This document shows positions 33,608 through 44,424 of a stretch of 64,000 nucleotides of DNA, piece by piece. The position numbers and the translations under genes were made by a program. Each line of letters begins with the position of its first letter. The first letter of the stretch is position 1. The notes below the pieces were generated by a model. That model saw only the letters and a program-made list of their open reading frames with translations, was not told where the DNA came from and did no database searches. The DNA is taken from contig CM069449.1 of NCBI GenBank assembly GCA_035610835.1, forward strand, positions 43,110,768 to 43,174,767. Reading direction: 5' to 3'. The DNA is from Ophiura sarsii (Eukaryota > Echinodermata > Ophiuroidea > Amphilepidida > Ophiuridae).

Positions 33608-35750
33608 TATCATCATCATCATCATCCTTCGGCTGCAGAGCAGGCGACCACAAGTTTCTTCCATACACGACGGTCTTGAGCAAGAGTGACAATCTGTCGA
33701 TCTTCAATCATGCCTTCATTGTCCCCTAGTAAGTGTTGTATATATGTCAAATATGTTGTGCAAGGACGACCAGAGGTCTCCTTCGGCCATGTGTTGGTGC
33801 ATAGGTGGCATACTTTTTAGCTGGCTCTTCATCAGGGAGACGGAGTATATGGCCAAGGAATCTCAGCTGGCGGCGCTTTACATGGTGGATAAGAGGCTCT
33901 GTCTTGGTCATGTCATAAATTGTGGTGTTTGGGACATGATCCATGCGCTTGATGTTTAGCATTATCCTGTAGCAAGAGGTAGCGAAGGCATTTATTTTGC
34001 ATTCCATATCTTGGGATCACCCAGGATTCACATCCATACAGTAAGATGGTCACACAGGTGGTATTGAATAATTTCATCTTTGTTGTGATACCTATTTGAG
34101 GGCTCCTCCAGAGGCGTTCTAACTTCCAAAAAGCGCACCATGCTAATGCCTTGCGTCTCTTAAGATCACTTGCACCCGATGCCATCATAGAGCCAAGATA
34201 CCTGAAATCAGTCACATGGTTGATGGTATCCCCATAGACCTGAAGTGTCGGGTGAGGATTGCAGTTGGCAGTCATGTACTCTGTTTTAGATACGCTAATG
34301 TAGAGGCCGAGGTCTTTTGCTGCTGCAGCAGTTTTTGTCAGCTGCGTCTGGGCTCGTGGAATTGTTGTCTCGAGTAAGGCAATGTCATCAGCAAAGTCTA
34401 AGTCGTTGAGAACAATGGCAGGATGACGCCTCGAACGACGTGGATGTGTCACAACTCCTGAGTCAGGATCAGATGTGGCCTTCGTCAATAGGTAGTCTAC
34501 CAGTAGGCCTATCACAAATAGAAATGGAGCCAGAACGTCACCCTGTAGCACTCCAGTGGAGACAGCGAAAGGATCAGAGATACTGCCATCGACCATCACA
34601 GCACTTCTCGAGTTGTTGTACAGTACACCTATAGCGTCGACTAAAGCTTTTGGGATTCCGTAGTCGCAGTACTGCAAACATAACTTTCCTGTTTATGGAG
34701 TCGAAGGCTTTCTTGAAGTCTATGAAGGTGACTGTGAGAGGTAGCTGTTGGTCTTTAAACCCTTCCATGATCCTCCTCAGTATGTGAATTTGCTGAGCAC
34801 AGCTTCTGCCAGGGCGAAAGCCAGCCTGGTTATTCCTCAAGATGGGGTCTACATGATCTCTAATTCTGTTGAGCAGGATCTTATTGTATACTTTAGTTGC
34901 AATTGACAGAAGAGATATTCCTCTATAGTTGGTCATAAGTGAGAGGTCCCCCTTTTTAGGTAGAGGCACAATAACACTGGTGGTCCACTGGTTGGGTGGT
35001 TTCAGGGTGGTGTAAACTTCCATGCAGAACCCATGGACAACTTGTACCAATACGTCACCGCCGTTTTGGAGTGCTTCTGATGTGATTGCACGGTCAAGAC
35101 CTGCAGCTTTCTTGGGCTTCATTTGATGAATGGCTTCCCGTGTTTCCTCAAGTGTGGGAGGATCAATGTGGATGGGCAAGTCCTGAGCAGCAGGTGATGG
35201 TAGATCAGATGGAATTTGACCACTGTCATTGTTTAGCAGTGAGCTGAAATACTTTCTCCATTCTGCAAGCAGGTCTTTGTCATTCTTTGGGGTGGTACCA
35301 TCTCTTTTCTTGACCTTGACGCTGGACTTCCTATCTTTCCCAGAGAGATCATGGATGATTTTCCATGCGGTGGAATAGTCGCCTTTCTGGTCAGCCTGAT
35401 GAAGATCTTCCATCTGTTTGTTGAGCATGGATGATTCATCTGCCTTGTAAGACTCATTCAAACAGGAGCTTTCTCCATCTGTCTCTGGATTGCCGTGACT
35501 TTGAGACAAGGTAACGTCTTTTGGCCGCGTCCCTCTCAGACGTTAGGTGAATGGTCTTGTCCGTAACCCAGGTTGGCATGCCATGAGGTTTGCGTTTTCC
35601 AACAACTTTTTCGGCTGCTTTTGAAACTGCTTCCTCAAACTGTTCGTATCTCTCAGTTATTGGTGTGGATGTGTCGTTACACTTGAGGATTTCGAACCTG
35701 TTTGACAGCTCAATCTGGAATAGCTCTTTTGTGTCAGCGTTCTATACGTA
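33608..35750 (-). pseudogene. Broken LINE with reverse transcriptase core and (ATG)n tail
   Basis: From right to left on the minus strand: a pre-RT region (about 35750-35510), then 35509-34574 with GLDRAITSEALQNGGD, IVPLPKKGDLSLMTNYRGIS (RT block 1-2), NNQAGFRPGRSCAQQI, TFIDFKKAFDSI (first catalytic Asp). After a frameshift near 34650 come GVLQGDVLAPFLFVI, DLDFADDIALLET (FADD catalytic pair), FRYLGSMMASG and LLYGCESWV. After another shift near 33990 come FATSCYRIMLNIKRMD and RRQLRFLGHILRLPD. The tail is (ATG)n, seen as ATCATCATCATC at 33608-33625. The endonuclease is missing, so the copy is 5'-truncated at about 35750, and at least three frameshifts kill it. Confidence 0.9.
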
Positions 35751-36333
35751 TATGTATGATATATACAAAAATAGTCGGTTATGAATAAATAATGTGTATC
35801 TAATTCAACACAAGTATATACAATAATTTAATAGATTAATGATGAACAAATAACAAGAACAAATACGATTTTAGGAGCTATATTATGCATTGATATTAAT
35901 GTGTGTTTTTAAATGAATATAAGAATATTACATATAAATTTGAAGATAGAAGTGATCTATTTCAGCGCTATAAATTATAGCCATTTAATAAAGGATGCTG
36001 ATAAACTTAGGTACATACTTTAATATAGTCATTCATTTGATGTCTAATTAAATATATGACAAGTAGGCCAACACTATCATGTCATTTAAAAGAAAAATGT
36101 AATCATGTTTTATTATTATTTTAAGTTCAGGCATGAGAATTTTCAGTTTAAAAACTGAATTTAATGTGTTTTTCTGGTCCAAACTTCCGCATTATATTTT
36201 AATTTGGCCTTTTTAGCCCGATTTCACGTATTTTTCAGGGGGTTTTCATGTTTGTTCATTCTCATGCCTGTTTAATTACAGACCTGTTGAGCCGTGTGTA
36301 AACATGATGTATTTCATTACACATTTACACATA
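35751..36333. other. Intergenic; AT-rich
   Basis: No frame, repeat or signal is recognised between the 5' truncation point of the LINE and the next TIR element. Confidence 0.4.
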
Positions 36334-37203
36334 CAGGGTGTATCAAAAGAAATATGACTCTGCATGTTTCAAGGCGGTTTTTTACCATTTCAAAAACCAC
36401 TGGACCATGACCAATTCACCGTCGGTGCAAAGCCCATTCAATAATTATACTATTCTGAAAATCTGAGATTAATCCATGCCTTCATTGTCCCCTAGTAAGT
36501 GTTGTATATATGTCAGATATGTTGTGCAAGGACGACCAGAGGTCTCCTTCGGCCAATGAAGAATAAGACCGCTAGCATAATTTACGTAAACCATGTCATT
36601 TACTAGTCTGTACAATAGTTACACATCACAAACCAGAAAATAACATGGTTTACATTTCAATATTTGCATTCAAAAATATTGTAAATCATCTATCAATAAA
36701 GAATAGCAAAGATTTTGGTATTCCTCTTAATTCTGGCACATATCATTTTAATAATAATAGTTATATAATTCACAAGTTTGATGCATGAATATTTTTGTGC
36801 AATGTTCAATGTTGCTTAGTGTTCTCATGAGAAAGCATGTATGGAAGTTGTGGTAGGAAAGCACCAATCATGTCAATAGTGTGTTTATACCAATCATTGA
36901 CAGAATTAAAAAAAGAGAAGGATATTTATAAGAAATGGGACTTGTAAGTCAACTTCAATTTCTGCCATGTTACTCTATAGGCCTATACTGTGTGAATTAC
37001 CACTGTACATACTACAATAAAATGGGTTGACTTACCTAGTTGGTCACACTTTTCGTAATTGATGATGGATTTTTCTCATCTTTTCAGGATTTTAACTTTA
37101 TTAGGTGTACTTGACAATGAAATCAAATTGGTCATGGTTCAGTGGTTTTAATATGGATTAAATCCATGCTGAAAGAGAGTCCTATTTGTTTTGATACACC
37201 CTG
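36334..37203. mobile_element. 870-bp TA-flanked TIR element, CAGGGTGTATCAAAA ends
   Basis: CAGGGTGTATCAAAA at 36334 is the inverse of TTTTGATACACCCTG ending at 37203, with TA outside each end. Such ends and flanks are typical of Tc1/mariner elements. No transposase frame remains. A fragment of the LINE located at 33608-35750 is embedded near the left end. Confidence 0.85.
36475..36556 (-). pseudogene. LINE shard inside a mariner-type element
   Basis: About 80 bp (containing TTCATTGTCCCCTAGTAAGT) is a near-identical copy, with one difference seen, of 33709-33790 in the LINE at 33608-35750. It carries neither end of the LINE. Confidence 0.9.
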
Positions 37204-37282
37204 TAATATAAAGGTAATAAGTTTGTCTGCTAATCATTTTATTACAGTTGTATGTAAAGTCGGACGATACTATGATCAAAAG

Positions 37283-37685
37283 TTAGGCCAAAAAAAATAA
37301 TTGTGTTGCCCTCATCCGACCGGGTCAAAATTCTGAGAATGTGGGCCGGGTATTTTTTTTAAAGATTTTTTTTTTGTTAAGACTTTTTTTTAAGATTTTT
37401 TTTTTTCAAGATTTTTTTTCAAGATTTTTTTCTTCTCCAAGTTCTTTTTTCAAGATTTTTGTGAAAAGTGATGGGCAAGAAACCAAAATATTCACCATTG
37501 GGTTGAAATTACATCCAGTAAGCGTTTTCCTTCACACATGTTGACTGAAATAATAGGTATAAAATCATTGATTTGGTAAAATTTTAAATTTTAAAAATTT
37601 TAATTTTTTTTTAAAAATCCGGCCGTCCGTCCTTCCCGATTTTAGGCTTGTGAGGGCAACACAACTTTCTTTCTTTTTTGCCTTA
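37283..37685. mobile_element. TIR element with TTGTGTTGCCCTCA ends and CAAGATTTTTT core
   Basis: TTGTGTTGCCCTCA at 37301 is the inverse of TGAGGGCAACACAA ending at 37664. Similarity continues outward (GGCCAAAA..., ...TTTTGCC). The core 37350-37460 repeats CAAGATTTTTTT on one strand. There is no gene. Confidence 0.75.
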
Positions 37686-37734
37686 TATAGAAGTTATCTG
37701 TAAACGATTTAAATTTTGTTGCTATAACATTTAA

Positions 37735-37985
37735 CACTTGCCACGCGGCTATTAGTTTTTTCATTATACAAAACAGATTTTCCATAAACCTTTCCCAACT
37801 TTCAAAGTCTATCTCAAGGACTACTAAACCAATGGTAGGCATGTTTGTACTTATTTCAATGCATAAAGTTATCAAGATGATTCCAAAATGGTAATGAAAT
37901 TCAATAATGTTGACATTTTTTAAACATTTTGTGAAATTTTGGAATGTCGTCTACGTCTGCAGACGCCTGCCGCGTGGAAAGTCTT
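37735..37985 (-). mobile_element. MITE of the CCACGCGGC family
   Basis: Ends ACTTGCCACGCGGC and GCCGCGTGGAAAGTCTTAA are inverse. Read on the minus strand, the body aligns with the copies at 48307-48560 and 63127-63342 through words such as TTGAATTTCATTACCAT, AAATAAGTACAAACATGCCT and TTGAGATAGACTTTGAAA. It carries the palindrome CGTCTGCAGACG. Confidence 0.85.
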
Positions 37986-38295
37986 AAGGCTGTAAAGAGG
38001 CTTGCAGCGCTATCTGCTGTATATAGCACTTAACCTGTATTGCCTATGTTGACACCTATGAGTGAACTAAAACCGTTGATATTCTGAATAGGCCCTTTGT
38101 ACATCGCTGTCTACTTGACTGCTATCTACCGTAGATAGCATTCAGGGAAAACTTCCATAGTGTACCACCTATGCTGGACTACTACATGCAATGATAATTC
38201 ACGAGTTGCCGATTCCATAGGTTTTGTATAGAATAAATGAAACTTGTAGCAAACTGTGTAAACCGTTTTATTGACCAAATCATTTTTTGTAATTG
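37986..38295. other. Intergenic with one dispersed palindrome
   Basis: TGCTATCTACCGTAGATAGCA-type palindrome at 38120-38140 is perfect around a central C. A degraded relative (GCGCTATCTGCTGTATATAGC) lies near 38009. Nothing else is seen. Confidence 0.6.
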
Positions 38296-38380
38296 TTTAC
38301 TTTACTTTACTTTACTTTACTTTACTTTACTTTACTTTACTTTACTTTACTTTACTTTACTTTACTTTACTTTACTTTAC
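38296..38380. repeat. (TTTAC)n microsatellite, 17 copies
   Basis: Seventeen uninterrupted TTTAC units. No neighbouring gene is evident. Confidence 0.98.
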
Positions 38381-39523
38381 TTTTTAAGTTTGCCAATATG
38401 CAAAATTACCAAAACAGTTTAAAATTTGAAGTCATTTGAGATAGATTGATGTGACTCACACAATCTCATTTATCTGTGCAATATATCATTATGTTTACCT
38501 TTTTGACATGTTTATATCTGCAATTAATTTGACTGCCTTGTAGTATTTTAATAAATGTATTCACTGTGATTTATCATCACTTTAATTATGTATAGGCTCC
38601 CTCGAATTGTGTTTTAATGCTTGTTTTGGTTATCAATAGGTATTTTCAACAGTATATTGTTTTATTTTTTATATTGACGAACATTAAACGCTGCAACAAA
38701 TCTCACACCCTAAAGTGGTTCTTGATGATAATTATAAGATTCAAGGAGTTTATTTAGGTCGTGCCATGCTGAAGTACAGTGTCTATGGGGCCCGCCGCTC
38801 TATTATTTAGTATTGTCGTTTCATATTACTCCCCTCCCCCGCAACATGAACAAGCTACGCCACTGAGTGTATATTTCTTTTTGACTAATCAATCAAGTTT
38901 ACGCTTTCAGGTGAATTCATTTCATAAGTCCATCTATCTAATAAATCTCAATTATTATATCAGCATTATGACGTCAATGTATTCTTTTTGAGGCCGACAA
39001 CGTGTGAGGTGTAAGACAAATGGCAAACAATTCCAGGATTTGAAGTAAAAAAATGCAAAATTAAGATGTAGTGAAGTATGGAACGAGCTCAGCTTTGCCG
39101 AAATACGTCACATTCGTATTTCTTGGTTTTTTTACACAGCCAAAAATATCGACATCCCTATCTATGATAGGCTTTATCCCCGGCTTTATCATGTTTATAT
39201 TCCAGATAAATCGGAAAGAACGGTCTATTCGTATTTATTTATTTGTTTCATTATTTTTTAGTTTTTGGTAAAGGCAAGTCAAGAATTTCTAATGTGTAAG
39301 TTTGTATTCAAAATCAGTAATAGGACCATACTATTTCAAATAGCTTTAATAAAGCATAATATTAGTAAAGCCACTGTCCATCCATAGAGCCAATCCACGG
39401 AATGAAAATAACAAACGCAGTGATTTTCATGAGTGGCTGATTTAAGAGATCGCTCATCCTCAGTTGAAGCTATTTGAATGGCATGGTCATGGCCCCCGAT
39501 GAATCGATGATTTGCTTTAAATA
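38381..39523. other. Intergenic; nothing recognised
   Basis: AT-rich. An inverted copy of the word CTGGCGTAGC.. (here GCTACGCCACTGAG, about 38848) and a CRE palindrome TGACGTCA at 38969-38976 are the only recurring words. Frames at 38779-39271 are not credible as genes. Confidence 0.35.
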
Positions 39524-40626
39524 CAGGGTGTCCCAAAAGTCTATGCATGTTTTTGAAGAGTCATATCTCATAAAATATAAATCATATGGTATCAATTTAA
39601 CCATATTTTGATGGACGAGATTTGGGAAATTAATTTGATACCAAACCCAGCCCTATTGGCGAACCCACAACATTATTAAACTGGTTGAAAGTTTTTGGCC
39701 GTGTGAGACCAAATACCACACATTGTTGCTAAAACAGGTGCGCATAAATTAACGGTATGAAAGCAACGTTGCGCATTAGTCACAGTTCACTGCTTACCTT
39801 GCAACATCAATGTTATTACCAAACTCGGTTACTCACAACATAAATAGACGTAGTAAACAACATTGCACAGCAAAAGTCATCATTCAAGATGGTTTACAGC
39901 ATAGATAAGCGAATACAAATTGTATGGTTCTGCGCTGAAACAAATTCAGTTCAACTTACTCAACAAAAGTTCAGAAAACATTTTAAGTGAAATGGGCACC
40001 AGGAAGAATATCCATTCTTAAGTTGCTGGATACATTTTTGAACACAGGAACTGTGCATGATCTGTCTCGATGTGGTAGAAAAAAGACTGGTAGATCAACA
40101 AGTCACATTGATGTCATATGACATGCAGTAGCCAAAAGTCCAATGAGATATATTAGCTGTGTGATGAGTGTGTTCACTTTTCTGTTACGTTATTCAATTT
40201 TTAGGTCTGCTTTTGCATTAGCACACGTCTCTGTATAAATGGAAAACATTTAAACTAGAGTTCACAATAGAAACGAAAACTGTGTGTGATATAGTTTGTT
40301 ATTATGATGGGATCACTGTTATGTAAAATTGTAAATATTACAATTGACGGATCACTTTCCGTGTAACCAACTCTACCCGTCTTTTTGTTAATCTCAATAG
40401 GTATGGATTTATGAACTTTATTCCTCCGAAGTATACAATTACATTTTTGCAGTAATACATATTTTACTTCTAGGGTGGCATTACAAACAGATGTTACTCC
40501 AACGTTTGGTATCAAAACTATTTCCCACATCTCCTCTTTCTAAATATGTATTCATATTTTCAATACGACTTATATTTTGTGAGATACAAAGCTTCAAAGT
40601 CGTGCATAGACTTTTGGGACACCCTG
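39524..40626. mobile_element. 1.1-kb mariner-type transposon relic, CAGGGTGTCCCAAAAG ends
   Basis: CAGGGTGTCCCAAAAGTCTA at 39524 is the inverse of TAGACTTTTGGGACACCCTG ending at 40626, with TA outside both ends. The match continues (TGCATG against CGTGCA). Inside is the start of a transposase-like frame. The length (1103 bp) is close to a full mariner, but most of the coding part is unrecognisable. Confidence 0.9.
39889..40150 (+). pseudogene. Transposase N-terminal helix-turn-helix remnant
   Basis: From an ATG at 39889 the frame reads MVYSIDKRIQIVWFCAETNS, then VQLTQQKFRKHFK and a stop at 39988-39990. Shifted frames go on with KLLDTFLNTGTVHDLSRCGR and KKTGRSTSHIDVI before another stop. The order (a helix pair with 'QQKFRKHF', then 'F..TGTV.D..R.GR....R') is that of the HTH domain found at the N-terminus of transposases in mariner-like elements. 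It is broken by stops and at least one frameshift, and the catalytic DDE/D part is not recognisable. Confidence 0.7.
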
Positions 40627-41462
40627 TAGGTCTAAATTTTTAAGCTAATTTTCGGATTCAATTTTTTTTAAATTAAAGCTAGATATAACCCAGGAACGCG
40701 TAAACATGTTACACAATATAGAAAACGGTGGCGCTCAGTGGTGGATTCAGGATTTCCAAAAAGGGAGGCCCAAATTACATAATGGTAACTGACATGCGAG
40801 GGCGAAGCGTGAGTATGCGGGGGTCCAGGGAACTGGCTTCCTCGGGTGTTGCAAGGGGACAGAGCTGTCATTTTTAGGTCGTCCGTAAGAGAGAGAGAGA
40901 CCTTATGACAGCATCCTTCGTCTGTGTTGTCTGTCTCATGTTTGTGTAGTCTGTGTGTCAACTATTGGTACACACTTTTTGGATTGTCCATTTCTTTTTT
41001 ATTATACATTTGTCCATTTCTTTCCATACAATGACCAATTGCAACCATTATTATGCAGTTCGAATCTTCCGTCCCATACTTGCAATGCATTAGTAAAGAC
41101 CAATTATTCTGAACATTATGTCACTGGAGTGAACTTGGTCAGACCAAGTTTATTAGAACTTGGTCAGTTCATTATGTCACTGGAGTGAACTTGGTCAGTC
41201 CAAGTTTATTAGAACTTAGTCAGTTTGGTTACCTGCATGATGAATACACTCTTATAGTAGCAGCCAAAAAATGCAGTAGAATTTTTTTTTATTTTTAATT
41301 TTGTCTTTTTTGAATTTTTGAAATATTGTGAAATTTTTGTAGGAATTTTTTTTTTAGGTTTTTTTTTTTTTTTTTAGGAAAAAAAAAATTAGGATTTTTT
41401 TAGGAAACAAAATTAATTGTCTGTACTTTGGAACAAAATCGGACGGATTTTTTCGCATGATA
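40627..41462. other. Intergenic with a 56-bp tandem duplication and T-rich block
   Basis: CATTATGTCACTGGAGTGAA occurs at 41114 and 41170, two copies of a 56-bp unit that contains the palindromic CTTGGTCAGACCAAG. A T-rich block (41280-41405) repeats AGGATTTTTTT. No gene is seen. Confidence 0.6.
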
Positions 41463-41562
41463 CAAAAATATATTGGTCTCGCTATGAGTTTTAAAAATAT
41501 CGTGCTCGACTACGTCTCGCACAATATTTTTTAAAACTCATAGCTTGACCAATATCTTTGTG
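41463..41562. repeat. Near-perfect palindrome with 48-bp arms
   Basis: The left arm (CAAAAATATATTGGTCTCGC, TATGAGTTTTAAAAATATCG) and right arm (..TTTTTTAAAACTCATAGCTT, GACCAATATCTTTGTG) are inverse copies around GACTACGTC. Only a few mismatches are seen. Confidence 0.85.
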
Positions 41563-41637
41563 TATTACGCTCAATCCATCCAATTTTATATCAAACTTGG
41601 GTCATAGATGCAACATGGAAACCTTCATATGTTAATG

Positions 41638-41680
41638 AGGTCAAAGGTCACATACCAAGGTCAAAGGTCATCTGAGGTCA
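41638..41680 (+). promoter_or_regulatory. Two DR1 nuclear-receptor-type sites plus a half-site
   Basis: AGGTCAAAGGTCA occurs at 41638-41650 and 41658-41670, followed by a single AGGTCA at 41675-41680. A direct repeat of AGGTCA with one-base spacing is the classic DR1 element bound by RXR heterodimers and HNF4-type receptors. No nearby gene is identified, so a role is unproven. Confidence 0.4.
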
Positions 41681-42702
41681 AGATGTAACATAACTATTAA
41701 CTATTAAACAAGCATTTAATTTAAAATCACTATTATAATGCTCTCAATCATTAATGCTCACAAATAAAATCAGAGCCCCCTTGCCGTGGGCAATTTTGTG
41801 AATTTAGTCTACTAAAAACATGATTTACAGCTGTATTTTTAACCAATTTCCCTTTGAAATTACTGACTCAGGCTTTGAGGCCTTTTTTTTCTTTACTAAT
41901 TAGGCCTAAATAAGCATTTTCCTTAAAACCAATAACACTCAAAAATGAAAAAGCGCATTTTGACTCATGATGCGATCTGTAAAAACCCGTCGGATGTCGA
42001 AAAATGTTTTTATTTTTTATAGATTTTTTAAAAGAAAATTAGTTTCCAATACTTTGTGTCATCATTTTTCATGCAATGTCACCTTCAAAAACTTTCTTAA
42101 GTCACTTTTATTATTAACCTTATAATGTTATTATATTGAATTATGTTTCTTTGTTGGCCTGTTTTCATGATTTCTTGTTTTGTAGCTTTTGATGACATCA
42201 CAATCATCATTCACTCATAACTTTTTTGTAGTGGTCGGAGAAAAATGATCGAAACAGGCCTATCAGCACAGTTTTAGCTTTCTTATGATATAAATATCTC
42301 CAATATGAAAAATGCCACCATGCGGCGGGTTTTCACAGATCGCATCACTAATGATCATCAAATAGAATAGATAGAAAGAGAAAACTGTATTTTGGGAGTC
42401 AATGTGCATAGGTGCCCCCTTGCCATGGGATTTTAATTTTGATTTAGTCGCTGAAAGCACTAATTTTAGCTACTTTTACTTCAAAATTACTGAGTCTCAG
42501 GGTGTTGTGTTATTAAGTATAGGCCTAGGCCTATAGATTGTTTAAAAGCTCGAACAGGGGGGAGTCTGAGGTATGATGTGCCTCCCCTCAGAATTTGATT
42601 TTTTTTCGAATCCATTTGGTGTCTACTTTTGACTAATATTTTATTGAAAAGCAATCACTTTATTTTCGATCAATATTGGCTTTTTATATAGGCCTAGTCC
42701 TA
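41681..42702. other. Intergenic; diverged palindromic duplication
   Basis: GATGCGATCTGTAAAAACCC (41969) is inverse to GGGTTTTCACAGATCGCATC (42327). A related direct pair, GCCCCCTTGCCGTGGGCAAT (41778) and GCCCCCTTGCCATGGGATTT (42413), brackets it. This is probably an old inverted-repeat element. No gene is seen. Confidence 0.5.
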
Positions 42703-42710
42703 GGCCTATG

Positions 42711-43047
42711 CCCGGGGGGGGGGGTACTCGGATTTGGTTTGGTCGGGGGTGTGCCGCTGGAGATTCAAAACCCATACCCATTTCTAAGGGTGATTTTTCG
42801 CGAAAATAGACCCAATTTTGGCAAATTTTCGCGAAAATATACCTAATTTTGGCAAATTTTCGCGAAAATCGCGAAAACAGGACCCATGTCTAAGGATTTT
42901 TCGCGAAAACAGGACCCATGTCTAAGGATTTTTCACTGAAAAGCCTACCCATGGCTAAGGATGTCTCGTGAAAAAACGACCCACTGGAGCGGCACATCCC
43001 CGTATGCCTTACATACGTGAGTACCCCCCCCCCCCCCCCCCCCCGGG
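42711..43047. mobile_element. G-tract-ended repeat, complete copy
   Basis: It opens CCCGGGGGGGGGGTACTCGG and closes GTGAGTACC plus a C-run and CGGGGG, so the ends are inverse. GGCCTATGCC borders it on both sides, which suggests an 8-10 bp target duplication. The body shares long words with 7928-8222 (GGTGTGCCGCTGGAGATTCA, GGACCCATGTCTAAGGATTT), with one of these duplicated here. There is no coding capacity. Confidence 0.8.
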
Positions 43048-43057
43048 GGCCTATGCC

Positions 43058-43502
43058 AGAAAGAAGTTTATACTAGTTACCTCCAAAATATTAGATTTCT
43101 CGTCGACGTACGTATGCGTATATCCCGATCACGTCCGATAAACTCCAAACGTAGGCCTACTTATGCATGTTATGAGCTGTTAGAGGATATTACAATCTAA
43201 GTGCTGATACATTGTGTGCGCCGTATCGGATAGCCTGGTAAATGAAGCGAGGTGGTTGTGACGATTTCCTAATGGCAGCAAAAATCAGTGGTTCGGAAGT
43301 CACATAAAAATGGTGGTCCCGTGCATCGGAAGAGCAATACCCGAGCACGTTAAAAGGTTACAGACTCTTTCGCAAAGAGTAGGGGATCATCCCGGTCTGT
43401 AGCTGTTCACACATCTAACGGACCCCAATGGAAATAAGCTTCAACGAGGCTTTCTTGGGTTATCCAGGGTCGTAAGGCCCAAATAAATAAATAAATACAA
43501 AT
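43058..43502. other. Possible SINE or LINE 3' end
   Basis: A CpG-containing stretch of about 300 bp (43200-43480) ends in GGGTCGTAAGGCCC followed by (AAAT)n at 43479-43498. A short-unit tail after a structured, non-coding body is typical of SINEs and of LINE 3' ends. I cannot identify a tRNA, 5S or 7SL head. Confidence 0.35.
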
Positions 43503-43544
43503 ATGTCCCTCGCATGCCTCCCCGCCCACCTTTTCGTACCCCCT

Positions 43545-43740
43545 ACCCGGTTTTTTCTTCTTTTTCGTTTGTCCTCTCTTCTTCCTCTCCCTTCCCCCCC
43601 CCCCCCTTTTTCCTTCCTTTTTTTTGTTTTTTGGTGGAGGCCGGGCAGGCCCGTCGCCCCCCCCCCCCCTGTATCCGCGCCTGCAGTGACCAAATCGGCG
43701 TGGGGTCCAGGGGCAAAGCCCGGGGAGCCTAGGGGCAGCT
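43545..43740. repeat. Polypyrimidine tract and C-tract
   Basis: 43545-43635 is almost pure C/T with C-runs, followed by a C13-type run at 43658-43670 and the words CCCGGGGAGCCTAGGGG. The open frames here are products of low complexity. Confidence 0.8.
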
Positions 43741-43870
43741 GAAGGTTTGCTGCCGTTTTAAATGCCATGGGAGGGCTCTCCTGATACATATTACTGTCAA
43801 TAAAGACATTTTCTTTTTGTAATTCTATCTTCTTTTTTGTACGTTTTATGAATATGAAAATCTTAATATA

Positions 43871-44320
43871 CACTCGGCAAAAGAAGTTCTTGGACACTTA
43901 AATTAAATTAATATTTAATAGAATATATATAATTATATATATGATTATATGTATATAATTGTATATCAAAATAAGCAGAAAGTAATCCTCTAACAGCTTA
44001 ACATGGAATTTAGACATGATCACTCATGCATGGCAGATCCCATTCACTTGACAATGGCAAGAAGATTGCAACAAATTGGATAATCCCTCCATTCAAATGA
44101 CTGTAAATGCTCATTTCTTGCAATTTCCTTTTACGCACCTTACCATTGCTTAATGAATGTGCTCAGCCATGCATGAATGCGTACATCTTAATTTCATACA
44201 GACATGATAGAGAATTATTGTCTGCTTAATATTTTGACATGCAATTGTTTAATTTATATTAACTATTTATGTGAAATATTTGAACTTCAATGAGTGTCCA
44301 GGAACTTCTTTTGACGAGTG
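43871..44320. mobile_element. 450-bp TIR element, CACTCGGCAAAAGAAG ends
   Basis: CACTCGGCAAAAGAAGTTCT at 43871 is inverse to AGAAGTTCCTGGACACTCAT-complement at 44292-44320 (GGAACTTCTTTTGACGAGTG), with two to three mismatches over 28 bases. TATA/ATA lies on both flanks, consistent with a TA target. The interior is AT-rich and non-coding. Confidence 0.85.
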
Positions 44321-44424
44321 TATAAGAAAACTAAAGCTGCAAATCAAAATCATATATTTTTGAAATTATTATTAATCAGATACCGAAAAATTGACAATGG
44401 AAAGAAAAAACAGCGATCTGATAC

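Noticed and set aside
38296..38380. Short tandem repeat as a CRISPR-like array
   Set aside because: The units are five bases without spacers, and the genome is eukaryotic. It is a simple microsatellite.
43503..43742. Pro-rich 72-79-codon frames
   Set aside because: They translate a polypyrimidine and C-tract region. Low-complexity DNA explains the open frames.
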